Shown piece after piece: positions 24,176 to 32,900 of a DNA stretch of 64,000 nucleotides; within the stretch, counting starts at the first letter, position 1; every line of letters starts with the position of its first letter. The notes below the pieces were generated by a model that searched no databases, had not been told where the DNA came from, and worked only from the letters and a program-made list of their open reading frames with translations. Position numbers and translations under genes: made by a program. Source of the stretch: Bin87 sp034428455 (GTDB lineage Bacteria > Chloroflexota > Dehalococcoidia > Lucifugimonadales > UBA3495); the NCBI GenBank assembly GCA_034428455.1, contig DAOUHZ010000114.1, forward strand, positions 1 through 64,000. The letters run 5' to 3'.

Positions 24176-25477
24176 TTATCGGGTCGTGGCCGGTTGTACT
24201 GACCGCAGGTCCGCAATGTCCCGTCGGTAGTGCGCGCCGTCAAAATTGATCTGAGCCGCCCGCTGATAAGCGCGGTTGCGGGCCTCTCCCACATCGTCGC
24301 CCATGCCCACGCAGGCCAGAACCCGGCCGCCGGATGTGAGCAACCGCCGGCTGCTGTCCTCGGCGTTGCGGACTCCGGCGTGGAACACCAGGCTGCCTTC
24401 GTCGTCCGCAACTTCACCTTCCAGCCCGTGGATTTCCAATCCGGTCACGTAAGACCCCGGGTATCCCCCGGAAACCATCACCACCGCCACCACTGGGTCG
24501 TCCGACCATTCCACGGGCGCAACGTCGGCCAAATTGCCCGTAGCGCAGGCCATCATCGCCTCCACGGGGTCGCTGACAAGACGGGGCATGATCGCCTGCG
24601 TTTCCGGGTCGCCGAACCGGCAATTGAACTCCAGCACCCTAGGCCCGTCGTCGGTCAGCATCAGCCCGCAGTAGAGCACGCCGCGATAGGGTGATCCGCG
24701 CGATGCCATTTCCTGGATCACTGGCAGCATGATCTCACGGCGGATTTGCTCGGCCAGACTTTCGTCCCAGAATGCCGGCGGCCCGTAGCTGCCCATGCCG
24801 CCCGTGTTGGGTCCGGAGTCGCCTTCGCCCACGCGCTTGTAATCGCTTGCTGCCACCAAGGCGGACAGGTTCTCGCCGTCGGTGAACCCAAACACGCTGA
24901 CCTCTGGACCGTGCAGCCACTCCTCGATCACCACCGTTTCCCCGGCATCCCCAAACATGCGGTCCTGCATACACATTGCGATTGCGGTCTTGGCCTCTTC
25001 GAGGTTCGCGCACATCGCAACGCCCTTGCCGGCGGCGAGCCCGTCGGCTTTTACCACCAGGGGCCGGTTCCGGTTCTCGGCGTAAGTCAGCGCTGCGGAA
25101 GCGCTGCGGAATACCCGGTAATCCGGTCCGGGTACCCCAGCCGCATCCAGCACGTCCCTTGAAAAACTCTTGCTCGATTCCAGCCGGGCGGCGGCACGGC
25201 TCGGGCCGAAGCACGGGACCCCGGCCGCTGCAAGCCGGTCCGACAAGCCCAGGGCCAAGGGAACTTCCGGCCCGATCACCACCAGGTCGATTGACCGTTC
25301 CACAGCTGTGTCCACCAAAATGTCGATATCAGTTTCGGCAATGGGCAGATTGGTTCCGACCATCGCCGTGCCGGAATTACCCGGCGCCGCGAAGATATCG
25401 GTAACCTGCCGAGACCGCGCCAGCCGCCACGCCAGGGCGTGCTCCCGACCACCGGAACCGACTACTAGGACACGCAC
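24176..25477 (-). CDS. purD: phosphoribosylamine-glycine ligase
   Basis: The 433-aa GAR synthetase of the ATP-grasp superfamily couples glycine to phosphoribosylamine. It begins V-R-V-L-V-V-G-S-G-G-R-E-H-A-L, and has P-L-V-V-K-A-D-G-L-A-A-G-K-G-V and the metal region E-F-N-C-R-F-G-D-P-E-T-Q. I choose GTG 25477, which gives the standard N-terminus; a GTG at 25492 overlaps the guaA stop and adds five residues. It follows guaA within 10 nt. Confidence 0.96.
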   Translation of the reverse strand: MRVLVVGSGGREHALAWRLARSRQVTDIFAAPGNSGTAMVGTNLPIAETDIDILVDTAVERSIDLVVIGPEVPLALGLSDRLAAAGVPCFGPSRAAARLESSKSFSRDVLDAAGVPGPDYRVFRSASAALTYAENRNRPLVVKADGLAAGKGVAMCANLEEAKTAIAMCMQDRMFGDAGETVVIEEWLHGPEVSVFGFTDGENLSALVAASDYKRVGEGDSGPNTGGMGSYGPPAFWDESLAEQIRREIMLPVIQEMASRGSPYRGVLYCGLMLTDDGPRVLEFNCRFGDPETQAIMPRLVSDPVEAMMACATGNLADVAPVEWSDDPVVAVVMVSGGYPGSYVTGLEIHGLEGEVADDEGSLVFHAGVRNAEDSSRRLLTSGGRVLACVGMGDDVGEARNRAYQRAAQINFDGAHYRRDIADLRSVQPATTR

Positions 25478-25482
25478 GCCGG

Positions 25483-27036
25483 CTACTCCCACTCGATTGT
25501 GCCGGGCGGTTTGCTGGTGATGTCGTAGACTACGCGGTTCACGCCATCCACCTCGTTCACGATGCGGTTGCTCATGCGGGCCAGCACGTCGTAGGGCAGC
25601 CGCACCCAGTCCGCCGTCATCGCGTCTTCCGAGTTGACGGCTCGAATGGCGCAGGCGTAACCGTAAGTCCTGTAATCGCCCATGACGCCCACGGTGCGGT
25701 TGTCGGTAAGCACCGCGAAGCTCTGCCAGATGTCCCGGTACAGGCCGGCCCCGTGGATCTCCTCCAGCACGATGCGGTCGCAGTCGCGCAGCAGTTCGAC
25801 CCGCTCCGGGGTGACCTCGCCGATGATCCGTATCGCCAGCCCCGGGCCGGGGAACGGCTGCCGGTAGATGATGTCGTCGGGCAATCCCAGCTCCAATCCT
25901 ACGGATCGCACCTCGTCCTTGAAGAGGTAGCGCAGCGGCTCGACCAACCCGAAGTTCATTCGCTCCGGAAGACCGCCGACGTTGTGATGGGTCTTGATGC
26001 GGGCGGACGCTCGGTTTTCCGGGGTTTCACTTTCGATCACATCGGGATAAAGGGTGCCCTGGGCCAGCCAGCGCACGTTTTCGATTTCCGCCGCGGCGTC
26101 CTCAAACACCCGGATGAACTCGTTGCCGATGGTCTTGCGCTTGGTTTCTGGGTCGATGACGCCGCTCAGCCCGTTCAAAAAGCGATCCGACGCATCCACG
26201 TAGCGCAGGTCCATGCCCATGCTCTCGTGGAAGGTTTGCTGCACCTGTTCAGCCTCTCCGTGTCGCAGCAGGCCGTTGTTCACGAAGATGCAGGTCAACT
26301 GCGATCCGATTGCCTGGTGCAGCAACGCCGCCGCCACCGAGGAGTCCACGCCTCCGCTGAGGCCGCAGATCACCCGGTCGCTGCCCACTTGCTCCCGCAC
26401 TCTCGCGACGGTGTCAGCCACAAAATTACCCGCGGTCCACGACCCGGAACAGCCGCAAATCTCCCGCACGAAGTTGCGGAGGATGGTCATTCCGTCCGGG
26501 GTGTGCTGCACCTCCGGGTGAAATTGCAGGCCGAACCACCGCCGTCCATCCGACACTGCGGCGCAATCGCTGTTCTCGGTCCGCGCCAGCGTGGCCATTC
26601 CTTCGGGCAGTTGTTCCACCCGGTCGCCGTGGCTCATCCATACCGGCGCCGAAGCGCCCAGCCCGGCCAGGAGCCTGCCGGGAGAACCCGCAATTTGCAA
26701 GTCGGCGTGGCCGTACTCACGGGCGTTTCCGGGCGTGACCTTGCCGCCCAGTTGGTGCACCAGGGCCTGCATACCGTAGCAGATCCCCAGTACCGGAATA
26801 TCGGAGTGCAGCACCCAATCGGCTATGGTCGGCGCGCCCTCGTCGTACACACTGGCCGGACCGCCGGACAGGATGATCCCGCTAACGTTCAGATGCGCAA
26901 TCCGGTCGCGGCCGGCGCTGGCCGGTATGATCTCAGAATATACCTCCAGCTCGCGGATGCGCCGCGCGATCAGGTGAGTATATTGGGAGCCAAAATCGAT
27001 GACCGCGATGGCGTCGGGCTGCGCTGTGCTGCTCAT
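25483..27036 (-). CDS. guaA: GMP synthase (glutamine-hydrolysing)
   Basis: The 517-aa enzyme converts XMP to GMP. The N-terminal class I amidotransferase has C-Y-G-M-Q (nucleophile Cys) and F-H-P-E-V; the ATP-pyrophosphatase domain has L-S-G-G-V-D-S-S-V; the C-terminal dimerisation part ends with the conserved I-T-S-K-P-P-G-T-I-E-W-E. It is the first gene of the minus-strand purine cluster and has its own extended -10. Starting the cluster with guaA links GMP formation to de novo synthesis. Confidence 0.97.
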   Translation of the reverse strand: MSSTAQPDAIAVIDFGSQYTHLIARRIRELEVYSEIIPASAGRDRIAHLNVSGIILSGGPASVYDEGAPTIADWVLHSDIPVLGICYGMQALVHQLGGKVTPGNAREYGHADLQIAGSPGRLLAGLGASAPVWMSHGDRVEQLPEGMATLARTENSDCAAVSDGRRWFGLQFHPEVQHTPDGMTILRNFVREICGCSGSWTAGNFVADTVARVREQVGSDRVICGLSGGVDSSVAAALLHQAIGSQLTCIFVNNGLLRHGEAEQVQQTFHESMGMDLRYVDASDRFLNGLSGVIDPETKRKTIGNEFIRVFEDAAAEIENVRWLAQGTLYPDVIESETPENRASARIKTHHNVGGLPERMNFGLVEPLRYLFKDEVRSVGLELGLPDDIIYRQPFPGPGLAIRIIGEVTPERVELLRDCDRIVLEEIHGAGLYRDIWQSFAVLTDNRTVGVMGDYRTYGYACAIRAVNSEDAMTADWVRLPYDVLARMSNRIVNEVDGVNRVVYDITSKPPGTIEWE

Positions 27037-27071
27037 AAACTCCCTGCCGGCGTCTGTGGGAATCGCGCACT

Positions 27072-27080
27072 ATATTAGCA
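27072..27080 (-). promoter_or_regulatory. extended -10 promoter of guaA and the purine cluster
   Basis: TGC-TAATAT on the minus strand, about 35 nt upstream of the guaA ATG. Confidence 0.5.
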
Positions 27081-27127
27081 TAGCGGCGGCCCGGGCCCTG
27101 ACCGCAGTGCGCCTGCCGGCGTCGGTC

Positions 27128-27136
27128 TGCTAGAAT
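27128..27136 (+). promoter_or_regulatory. extended -10 promoter of the DNA methyltransferase
   Basis: TGC-TAGAAT about 35 nt upstream of ATG 27172, divergent from the guaA promoter. Confidence 0.55.
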
Positions 27137-27171
27137 GACGTCCACGGTTCCACGACCTTTCTGCGCACATT

Positions 27172-27870
27172 ATGACGGTATTCGCGACAACCCGAACGCT
27201 ACGTTCAGACCGGCCCCAAATCGTTCAATGGCCATTGCCGTTGAACCGGCGCAATCAATTCGACGGTTTGGACTTGCTCGCAGCGTTGGACCCTGAAACG
27301 ATCCCGTTGTGCATCTTCGACCCTCAATATCGAGGGATCCTGGACAAAATGCAGTACGGCAACGAAGGGGTTAGCCGAGGACGTGCCCGGTCATCGCTGC
27401 CGCAGATGAGCGAGGATACCATCGGTGAATTTATCAAAGGCATTTCCAGAGCGCTGATCCCATCCGGCCATTTGTTTCTGTGGGTGGACAAGTTCCATGT
27501 CTGCACCGGCGTAGAGCCGTGGCTGACTGGGAATGGGCTGGAAATCGTTGATCTGGTGACTTGGAACAAAGGCAAAATGGGTATGGGCTATCGTACGCGG
27601 CGGTATGCCGAATACTTGGTGATCGCTCAAAAACCACCCAAGCGAGCCAAGGGGATCTGGCAGCGGCACGATATTCCGGACGTTTGGACAGAAACGGTTG
27701 AGCGCATCGGCAATGTTCATCCAAAGCCCCTTAACCTTCAGGCTCGCCTCATCGAGGCGGTTGCCGACCCTGGAGACGTGGTGCTCGACCCGGCGGCCGG
27801 CAGCTATTCCGTGATGGCCGCCGCTCACCAGGTGGGACGTCAGTTCCTCGGCTGCGACATTGCTGGCTGA
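27172..27870 (+). CDS. site-specific DNA methyltransferase (N6A/N4C type)
   Basis: The 232-aa protein has the catalytic motif IV as I-F-D-P-Q-Y (residues 48-53), and near the C-terminus the AdoMet motif L-D-P-A-A-G-S followed by G-R-Q-F-L-G-C-D-I. Motif IV comes before motif I, the beta-class order. The usual D-P-P-Y is D-P-Q-Y, which is tolerated in some amino-methyltransferases. There is little space for a recognition domain, so the target may be short. No restriction endonuclease is recognised; the next two genes are the unknown module described separately. Confidence 0.82.
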   Translation: MTVFATTRTLRSDRPQIVQWPLPLNRRNQFDGLDLLAALDPETIPLCIFDPQYRGILDKMQYGNEGVSRGRARSSLPQMSEDTIGEFIKGISRALIPSGHLFLWVDKFHVCTGVEPWLTGNGLEIVDLVTWNKGKMGMGYRTRRYAEYLVIAQKPPKRAKGIWQRHDIPDVWTETVERIGNVHPKPLNLQARLIEAVADPGDVVLDPAAGSYSVMAAAHQVGRQFLGCDIAG

Positions 27871-27913
27871 TAGAGCGGAAAATCACTTAAATCCAAGCCC
27901 AGGAAAGAACGCA

Positions 27914-28327
27914 ATGACCTCCGCGAGTTACAACAAGGTGCAAAAAGTGAGCGGCAGATTCGTCCAGCCGACAACCACGGTGGTGGAACGCATCGACCAA
28001 TTGTCGCTAGCCTACCCCCATGAGCAACTGCTGCGGCAGCGCCGGCTGCTCCAAGCCGAATGGTTGAAGCAGGCGATGGCTCGCCACTGGGGCAATGACC
28101 TGCCTCAGCCCTTCATCGGGTTCGATCTGGACGAAGGAATGTTCATCATCGAGTGGCAGTCTGACTCAGAGTGCAATACACTCACCGTGGACGCTGAGAA
28201 TCGCACCGGATGGTACGACCCGTGGCCCCCCGGTCAAAACGATGCCCTATTGGCTACTGAACTCGACCTGGACTCGGAGGAAGGGTGGGAACGCCTGCGC
28301 TCTGCCCTCACGACAACCCAACGGTAA
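27914..28327 (+). CDS. unknown module A, first protein
   Basis: The 137-aa protein follows AGGAAAG at good spacing. The C-terminal two thirds (E-W-L-K-Q-A, L-P-Q-P-F-I, E-W-Q-S-D-S, T-V-D-A-E-N, E-G-W-E-R-L) align by eye with the first gene of the pair at 41446 (N-W-L-S-E-A, A-P-E-P-V-I, E-W-S-F-P-S, E-I-D-P-E-T, A-G-W-A-R-L). No enzyme motif is seen. In both places the gene is directly followed by an overlapping second small gene, so a two-protein unit, toxin-antitoxin-like or signalling, is suspected. Confidence 0.7.
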   Translation: MTSASYNKVQKVSGRFVQPTTTVVERIDQLSLAYPHEQLLRQRRLLQAEWLKQAMARHWGNDLPQPFIGFDLDEGMFIIEWQSDSECNTLTVDAENRTGWYDPWPPGQNDALLATELDLDSEEGWERLRSALTTTQR

Positions 28328-28713
28328 CCACCGGTGGCCCCTACTACCGCCAGGTCCACCCGAACAATTTTCAAGACGGCCGGGTATTATCCTCGGCCTT
28401 TGGATTGCAGGATATGGGTTGCCACTTGTGCATTTCGCTCAACGACGGAGCCCGTACCACGGCGCGGCGATGTTTCCTTGAATACACTCAGAGCGGAGAA
28501 CGCTTGTCAGTTGCAGTGGCGGAAATATCATCGCATGAGATTGAAGCATCCGGGGCGGATCGGGTCGTTGACGAACCCAATGAACAAACTCACGCCCACG
28601 TTGATGCCATTTACGAAAGTTCGCTCAACCGGCGACAACGGCGTGGAGTGGCACAGTTCCTCGCTGCTGCGGCCAACAAAAGAGGAGCGGCGTACTTGCT
28701 GGATGCCGTCTGA
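28285..28713 (+). CDS. unknown module A, second protein
   Basis: The frame gives 142 aa from a GTG at 28285 that lies 43 nt inside the previous gene; no other start is available before the conserved part. It has Y-Y-R-Q-V-H-P-N-N-F-Q-D-G-R-V-L-S-S-A-F near the N-terminus and, later, A-H-V-D-A-I and a final A-A-A-N-K-R-G-A-A-Y. The C-terminal half aligns with the second protein of module B at 41829. Remembered relatives with R-Q-V-H-P...G-R-V-T-S-Q-A-F have no known function. Confidence 0.65.
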   Translation: MGTPALCPHDNPTVTTGGPYYRQVHPNNFQDGRVLSSAFGLQDMGCHLCISLNDGARTTARRCFLEYTQSGERLSVAVAEISSHEIEASGADRVVDEPNEQTHAHVDAIYESSLNRRQRRGVAQFLAAAANKRGAAYLLDAV

Positions 28714-28738
28714 TCCCCGGTGCCGATTTGCCTGACAG

Positions 28739-28747
28739 TGGGATAAT
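28739..28747 (+). promoter_or_regulatory. extended -10 of tsaC, leaderless start
   Basis: TGG-GATAAT ends 10 nt before ATG 28758. With transcription starting about 7 nt past the -10, the leader would be 2-4 nt and could not hold a ribosome site. Confidence 0.5.
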
Positions 28748-28757
28748 TACCCTGCGA

Positions 28758-29384
28758 ATGGACTTCCAAACCGAAATACACCGCGCCGCCGAGACCCTCG
28801 CCCAGGGCGGCGTCCTCGCCATTCCCACCGACACGCTCTACGGTTTGGCGGCGGACGCGCTTAATCCTGATGCCCTGGACCGCGTTTACGCCGCCAAGGG
28901 CCGTCCCGCGGATATGCCCTTGCCCGTGCTGGTGTCGGGCTGGGAACAGGCGCTCCAGGTTGCCGCAGTCTCTTCGGACACTGAGATGCTCGCCCGCTGC
29001 CTGGCCGATACCTACTGGCCGGGGTCTTTGACTATGGTGCTGCCCGCTGTACCCGGTTTGCCCGCACGCCTTACCGCCGGCCGCGACACCGTCGCCGTCC
29101 GCATGCCCGACCATCCCGTCCCCCTGGCCCTGGCCGAAGCCCTGGGTCGCCCCATCACCGGCACCAGCGCCAATCGCAGCGGCGAACCGGACATAACCGA
29201 CCCGGATGAGCTGCGCCGCATCCTCGCGCCGCGCGTTGATGGTATCATTGTGTCGGGCCCAAGACCGGTCGGCGGCGCCAGCACTATCGTAGCGCTATCC
29301 GCCGACGGCATCAGTCTTCTTCGCGAGGGTGTATTGCCCTACGAGCGCGTGGTCGCAACCCTGAAAGCGGTCGGGCGGGGCTAA
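28758..29384 (+). CDS. tsaC: L-threonylcarbamoyladenylate synthase (Sua5/YrdC/YwlC)
   Basis: The 208-aa protein makes threonylcarbamoyl-AMP for the t6A modification of ANN-decoding tRNAs. It shows G-G-V-L-A-I-P-T-D-T-L-Y-G-L-A, A-K-G-R-P, W-P-G-S-L-T and T-G-T-S-A-N-R-S-G, and lacks the Sua5 C-terminal domain. ATG 28758 has no ribosome site and sits 10 nt past an extended -10, which fits leaderless expression. Confidence 0.93.
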   Translation: MDFQTEIHRAAETLAQGGVLAIPTDTLYGLAADALNPDALDRVYAAKGRPADMPLPVLVSGWEQALQVAAVSSDTEMLARCLADTYWPGSLTMVLPAVPGLPARLTAGRDTVAVRMPDHPVPLALAEALGRPITGTSANRSGEPDITDPDELRRILAPRVDGIIVSGPRPVGGASTIVALSADGISLLREGVLPYERVVATLKAVGRG

Positions 29385-29407
29385 CAGCGAGGTCGGTCAT
29401 TACATCG

Positions 29408-30427
29408 GTGGAAACATACGACACCTACCGGGCCGGCGTGCACGCCGAAATGCGTTCGGCATTCGACGGCCGGCAGGGCATGGTTTACGACCTTCTCCGC
29501 TACCATCTAGGATGGGTGGACGAGCGCGGCAACCCCGCCGATGACGCGCTGACCTCACTGCACCATTGCGGCGTCCTGGCGATGGCATCCGCCGACGCGG
29601 TTTCCGGAGCGCACGCGGAAGCGGTCACTGCCGCCGTCGCCGTTGAGTTGGCGTACAACTTTGTGCTCGTGCATAACGACGTCCAGGCTGGTCGCATCGA
29701 CCAGGACAACGACCGTCCCAGCATCTGGTGGGTGTGGGGTCCCTCCCAGGCCATTAACGCCGGAGATGGATTGCACGCCCTGGCCCGCTCCGTGTTGATG
29801 CGCATGTCCGATGCCGGGGCGGATGCCGAAATCGTTCTGGCCGGACTCCAGTCGCTGGACCGGGCATGCCTGACCCTTTGCGAAGGGCAGTACATGGATC
29901 TGACGTACCAGGACCAGATCATGGTGTCAGAAGCCGACTACATGGACATGATCGAAAGAAAGTCCGGCGCGTTGACCGGGTGCTCGGCGCGCCTCGGAGC
30001 CCTGGCCAGCGGAGCCTCGTCGGACACCGCCGACGCCATGGAGCAGTGGGGCAAGAAGCTCGGCATGGCTCGCCAGGTGCGGGAAGATATATCCGACCTC
30101 TGGGGGCGCTCCGGTGATGGGTTCACTCCGGCCAACATCCTCAACAAGAAGAAAAGCCTTCCCCTGATCCACGCCTTGCAAAACTCGGACACCGCCTCCA
30201 AGCGCGAACTGGGCGCTATCTACATGAAGCGCGTGCTGGAACCGGGCGACACGCCTCGGATCGTAGCCATCCTGGAGGAGGCCGGTTCCCTGGAGTACGC
30301 CAGCGGGAAGATGGATCAGCTGCTTCAGGACGCGCGTTCCGCTTTGGCGGGCGACGACGTAGCCTTGCAGTATCCGGAATCGTTGGATTGGGCAGCCGAA
30401 TGGGTCGTCGGACGCGACTCCCGCTGA
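29408..30427 (+). CDS. polyprenyl synthetase-family protein with altered first Asp-rich motif
   Basis: The 339-aa protein has the all-helical isoprenyl diphosphate synthase fold. The first aspartate-rich motif region reads V-H-N-D-V-Q-A-G-R-I-D-Q-D-N-D-R-P-S, so the standard D-D-x-x-D is absent, while A-I-N-A-G-D-G-L follows as usual. The second motif is R-E-D-I-S-D-L-W instead of D-D-x-x-D. A similar H-N-D-I-Q-D style occurs in Actinobacteria and Chloroflexota members. The product length cannot be told, and catalysis may be altered. The start is a GTG. Confidence 0.85.
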   Translation: METYDTYRAGVHAEMRSAFDGRQGMVYDLLRYHLGWVDERGNPADDALTSLHHCGVLAMASADAVSGAHAEAVTAAVAVELAYNFVLVHNDVQAGRIDQDNDRPSIWWVWGPSQAINAGDGLHALARSVLMRMSDAGADAEIVLAGLQSLDRACLTLCEGQYMDLTYQDQIMVSEADYMDMIERKSGALTGCSARLGALASGASSDTADAMEQWGKKLGMARQVREDISDLWGRSGDGFTPANILNKKKSLPLIHALQNSDTASKRELGAIYMKRVLEPGDTPRIVAILEEAGSLEYASGKMDQLLQDARSALAGDDVALQYPESLDWAAEWVVGRDSR

Positions 30428-30447
30428 CCTCGACGGACGAGCAAGTC

Positions 30448-31644
30448 ATGGCCAAGCGCACCCTCAACCAACTGGATGTGAACGGCAAGACCGTCCTGGT
30501 GCGTGTGGACTTCAACGTACCCATCGAGCAGGGCGTTGAGTTCATCGCCAACTACGATCATCGCTTGCGCGCCACCCTGCCGACCATCGAGTACCTGATC
30601 GAGCGGCACTGCAAAGTGGTGCTTTGCTCGCACTTAGGTCGGCCCCGCGGCAAGGTTGACGAGACCCTGCGTTTGGCGCCCGTCGGCGAGCGGCTGGCAA
30701 CTCTGCTGGGCCGTCCGGTTACACCGCTGGGCGATTGCGTCGGCCTCGCGGTTAGCGGAGCAGTCGCCGAAATGGCCCCCGGTGATGTGTGCCTACTTGA
30801 AAACCTGCGGTTCCACGAGGGTGAAGAGAGCAACGACGAGGGTTTCTCGGCGCAGCTGGCGAGTCTGGCCGACTGTTTCGTGATGGACGCTTTCGCCGTG
30901 GCCCACCGCGCCCACGCCTCCACTGTTGGGGTTCCCCGCCTTCTGCCCACCGCCATGGGATTGTTGACCCAACGCGAGGTCGAATCGCTGGGAGTCGCCC
31001 TGGAGAACCCGGTCCGGCCGCTGGCAGCGCTGATGGGCGGAGCCAAGGTGAGTGACAAGATCCTCGTTCTGGAAAATCTCCTGGGCCGGCTCGATCACCT
31101 CTTCATCGGCGGCGGCATGGCGGTGACCTTCCTGGCCGCCCAGGGAAAAACCGTCGGAGCGTCGTCCGTCGAAACCGACCGCCTGGATTTCGCCCGCGAC
31201 GTGATGGCACGCGCGGACGCCGCCGGCATTGGCGTACATCTGCCTCCAGACCTGGTCGTAGCCAACGAGTTTGACCCCAACCCCGGCGCCATGGACACCG
31301 TGCCCGCGGACTCCGTTCCCGATGGTTGGTACATAATGGATATCGGCCGGGACGCGGCTTTCGCTTACGCCGCAGCCCTGGCGGATTGCAGGACCATCCT
31401 GTGGAACGGGCCCATGGGCGTATTTGAAATGGAGCAGTTCAGCGTCGGCACGCGAGAGGTTGCCAATAGCATCGCCGGTTTGGCCGATGCAACCACCGTC
31501 GTCGGCGGAGGCTCCACCGCAGAGGCCGTTGAATCGCTGGGCCTCATGGATAGCATGACCCACGTATCCACCGGCGGCGGCGCGTCCCTGGAGTTTCTCG
31601 AAGGGCGCGTTCTCCCCGGAATTGACGCCATCCCCGATGCCTGA
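30448..31644 (+). CDS. pgk: phosphoglycerate kinase
   Basis: The 398-aa glycolytic enzyme transfers phosphate from 1,3-bisphosphoglycerate to ADP. It has V-R-V-D-F-N-V-P-I, S-H-L-G-R-P-R-G, G-G-A-K-V-S-D-K-I and the C-terminal nucleotide region G-G-G-S-T-A-E-A-V. A GACGAG stretch is the best ribosome site. It starts a three-gene glycolysis run, pgk-apgM-tpiA, with gaps of 24-26 nt. Confidence 0.97.
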   Translation: MAKRTLNQLDVNGKTVLVRVDFNVPIEQGVEFIANYDHRLRATLPTIEYLIERHCKVVLCSHLGRPRGKVDETLRLAPVGERLATLLGRPVTPLGDCVGLAVSGAVAEMAPGDVCLLENLRFHEGEESNDEGFSAQLASLADCFVMDAFAVAHRAHASTVGVPRLLPTAMGLLTQREVESLGVALENPVRPLAALMGGAKVSDKILVLENLLGRLDHLFIGGGMAVTFLAAQGKTVGASSVETDRLDFARDVMARADAAGIGVHLPPDLVVANEFDPNPGAMDTVPADSVPDGWYIMDIGRDAAFAYAAALADCRTILWNGPMGVFEMEQFSVGTREVANSIAGLADATTVVGGGSTAEAVESLGLMDSMTHVSTGGGASLEFLEGRVLPGIDAIPDA

Positions 31645-31670
31645 CCACTTACCGTCCACCGGAGCCAAGC

Positions 31671-32876
31671 ATGATTGATCTGGAACAGATCCACGACAGC
31701 ATCGCCAGCACCCCGTCCAAAATCGTCCTCTTGGTGGCCGATGGTTTGGGCGGGCTGCCCCATCCCGACACCCGCAAGTCCGAGTTGGAGACCGCCCATA
31801 TCCCCAACTTGGATGCGTTGGCCCAGCGCAGCGCCTGCGGTCTCACCACTCCCGTGGAGGTCGGGGTCGCTCCCGGCAGTGGGCCCGGACACCTCGCGTT
31901 GTTCGGGTACAACCCGTTGAAGTACCTCATTGGCCGCGGCGCGCTGGAAGCCCTCGGAATCGGAGCCGAACTGCTGCCCGGCGACGTGGCCGCGCGCGGC
32001 AACTTCTGCACCGTGGACGATGACGGCTTGCTGACCGACCGGCGGGCCGGCCGGATCCGAACCGAGCTGAGCGCGCCCTTGTGTCAGCGCCTGGACGGTA
32101 TCGAGATCCCCGGCGTCCAGGTGGACGTGATGCCGGTGCAGGACTACCGCTTCGTGCTGCGCCTGCGCGGCGAGGGTCTCTCCGAGGCGGTGGAAGAGAC
32201 CGATCCCCAGCGCGAGGGCCTGCCAGCCCGTCCGGCGCGCGCCCTGGAACCTGGCGCCGAGCGCACTGCCGAAATCGTCCAGGAGTTCGTGTCCCAGGCC
32301 GGTCGCCTATTGTCGGAGGAGCAACCCGCCAACATGGTGCTCCTGCGCGGGTGGGCGCAACTGCCCAACCTCCCGGAATTCGGGCGGGTCTATCATTTGA
32401 ACCCGGCGGCCATCGCCGCATACCCCATGTACCGGGGGATTGCTTCCGTTGCCAGTATGCGGATCATCCCAACGGGAATGACCTTCGGCGACGAGGTGGA
32501 CACCCTGCACGCCAACTGGAACGACCACGACTTCTTCTTCATCCACTACAAGCCCGCCGACGCCGCCGGCGAAGACGGCGACTTTGATGGCAAGGTGAAG
32601 TGCCTCGAGGAACTGGACAAACACATCCCCCGCATCCTCGACCTGGAACCCGACGTGCTCATGGTCGCCGGCGACCACGCCACGCCCGCCGTCATGGCGT
32701 CCCACAGCTGGCACCCGGTGCCCTTCATGCTCCATTCCCGGCTGACGCTGGGGGAAGGCGTCGACGGTTTCAACGAGCGCGCCTGCGCCCAGGGATCCAT
32801 CGGCCGCATTCCAGCCGAAACCATCATGCTCCTGGCTCTGTCCCACTCCGGCAAGCTGGGCAAGTTCGGCCCGTAG
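31671..32876 (+). CDS. apgM: 2,3-bisphosphoglycerate-independent phosphoglycerate mutase, archaeal type
   Basis: The 401-aa enzyme belongs to the alkaline phosphatase superfamily (ApgM). It opens K-I-V-L-L-V-A-D-G-L-G-G-L-P (metal Asp), then G-P-G-H-L-A-L-F-G-Y-N-P and G-R-G-A-L-E-A-L-G-I, and ends with the metal motifs V-A-G-D-H-A-T-P. It interconverts 3- and 2-phosphoglycerate. The archaeal form rather than GpmA or GpmI is found in many Chloroflexota. Confidence 0.95.
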   Translation: MIDLEQIHDSIASTPSKIVLLVADGLGGLPHPDTRKSELETAHIPNLDALAQRSACGLTTPVEVGVAPGSGPGHLALFGYNPLKYLIGRGALEALGIGAELLPGDVAARGNFCTVDDDGLLTDRRAGRIRTELSAPLCQRLDGIEIPGVQVDVMPVQDYRFVLRLRGEGLSEAVEETDPQREGLPARPARALEPGAERTAEIVQEFVSQAGRLLSEEQPANMVLLRGWAQLPNLPEFGRVYHLNPAAIAAYPMYRGIASVASMRIIPTGMTFGDEVDTLHANWNDHDFFFIHYKPADAAGEDGDFDGKVKCLEELDKHIPRILDLEPDVLMVAGDHATPAVMASHSWHPVPFMLHSRLTLGEGVDGFNERACAQGSIGRIPAETIMLLALSHSGKLGKFGP

Positions 32877-32900
32877 ATTGGTGCGTCGCCTCGGAATCTG

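Noticed and set aside
25753..27078. 441-codon plus-strand frame
   Set aside because: Antisense shadow of guaA with biased composition.
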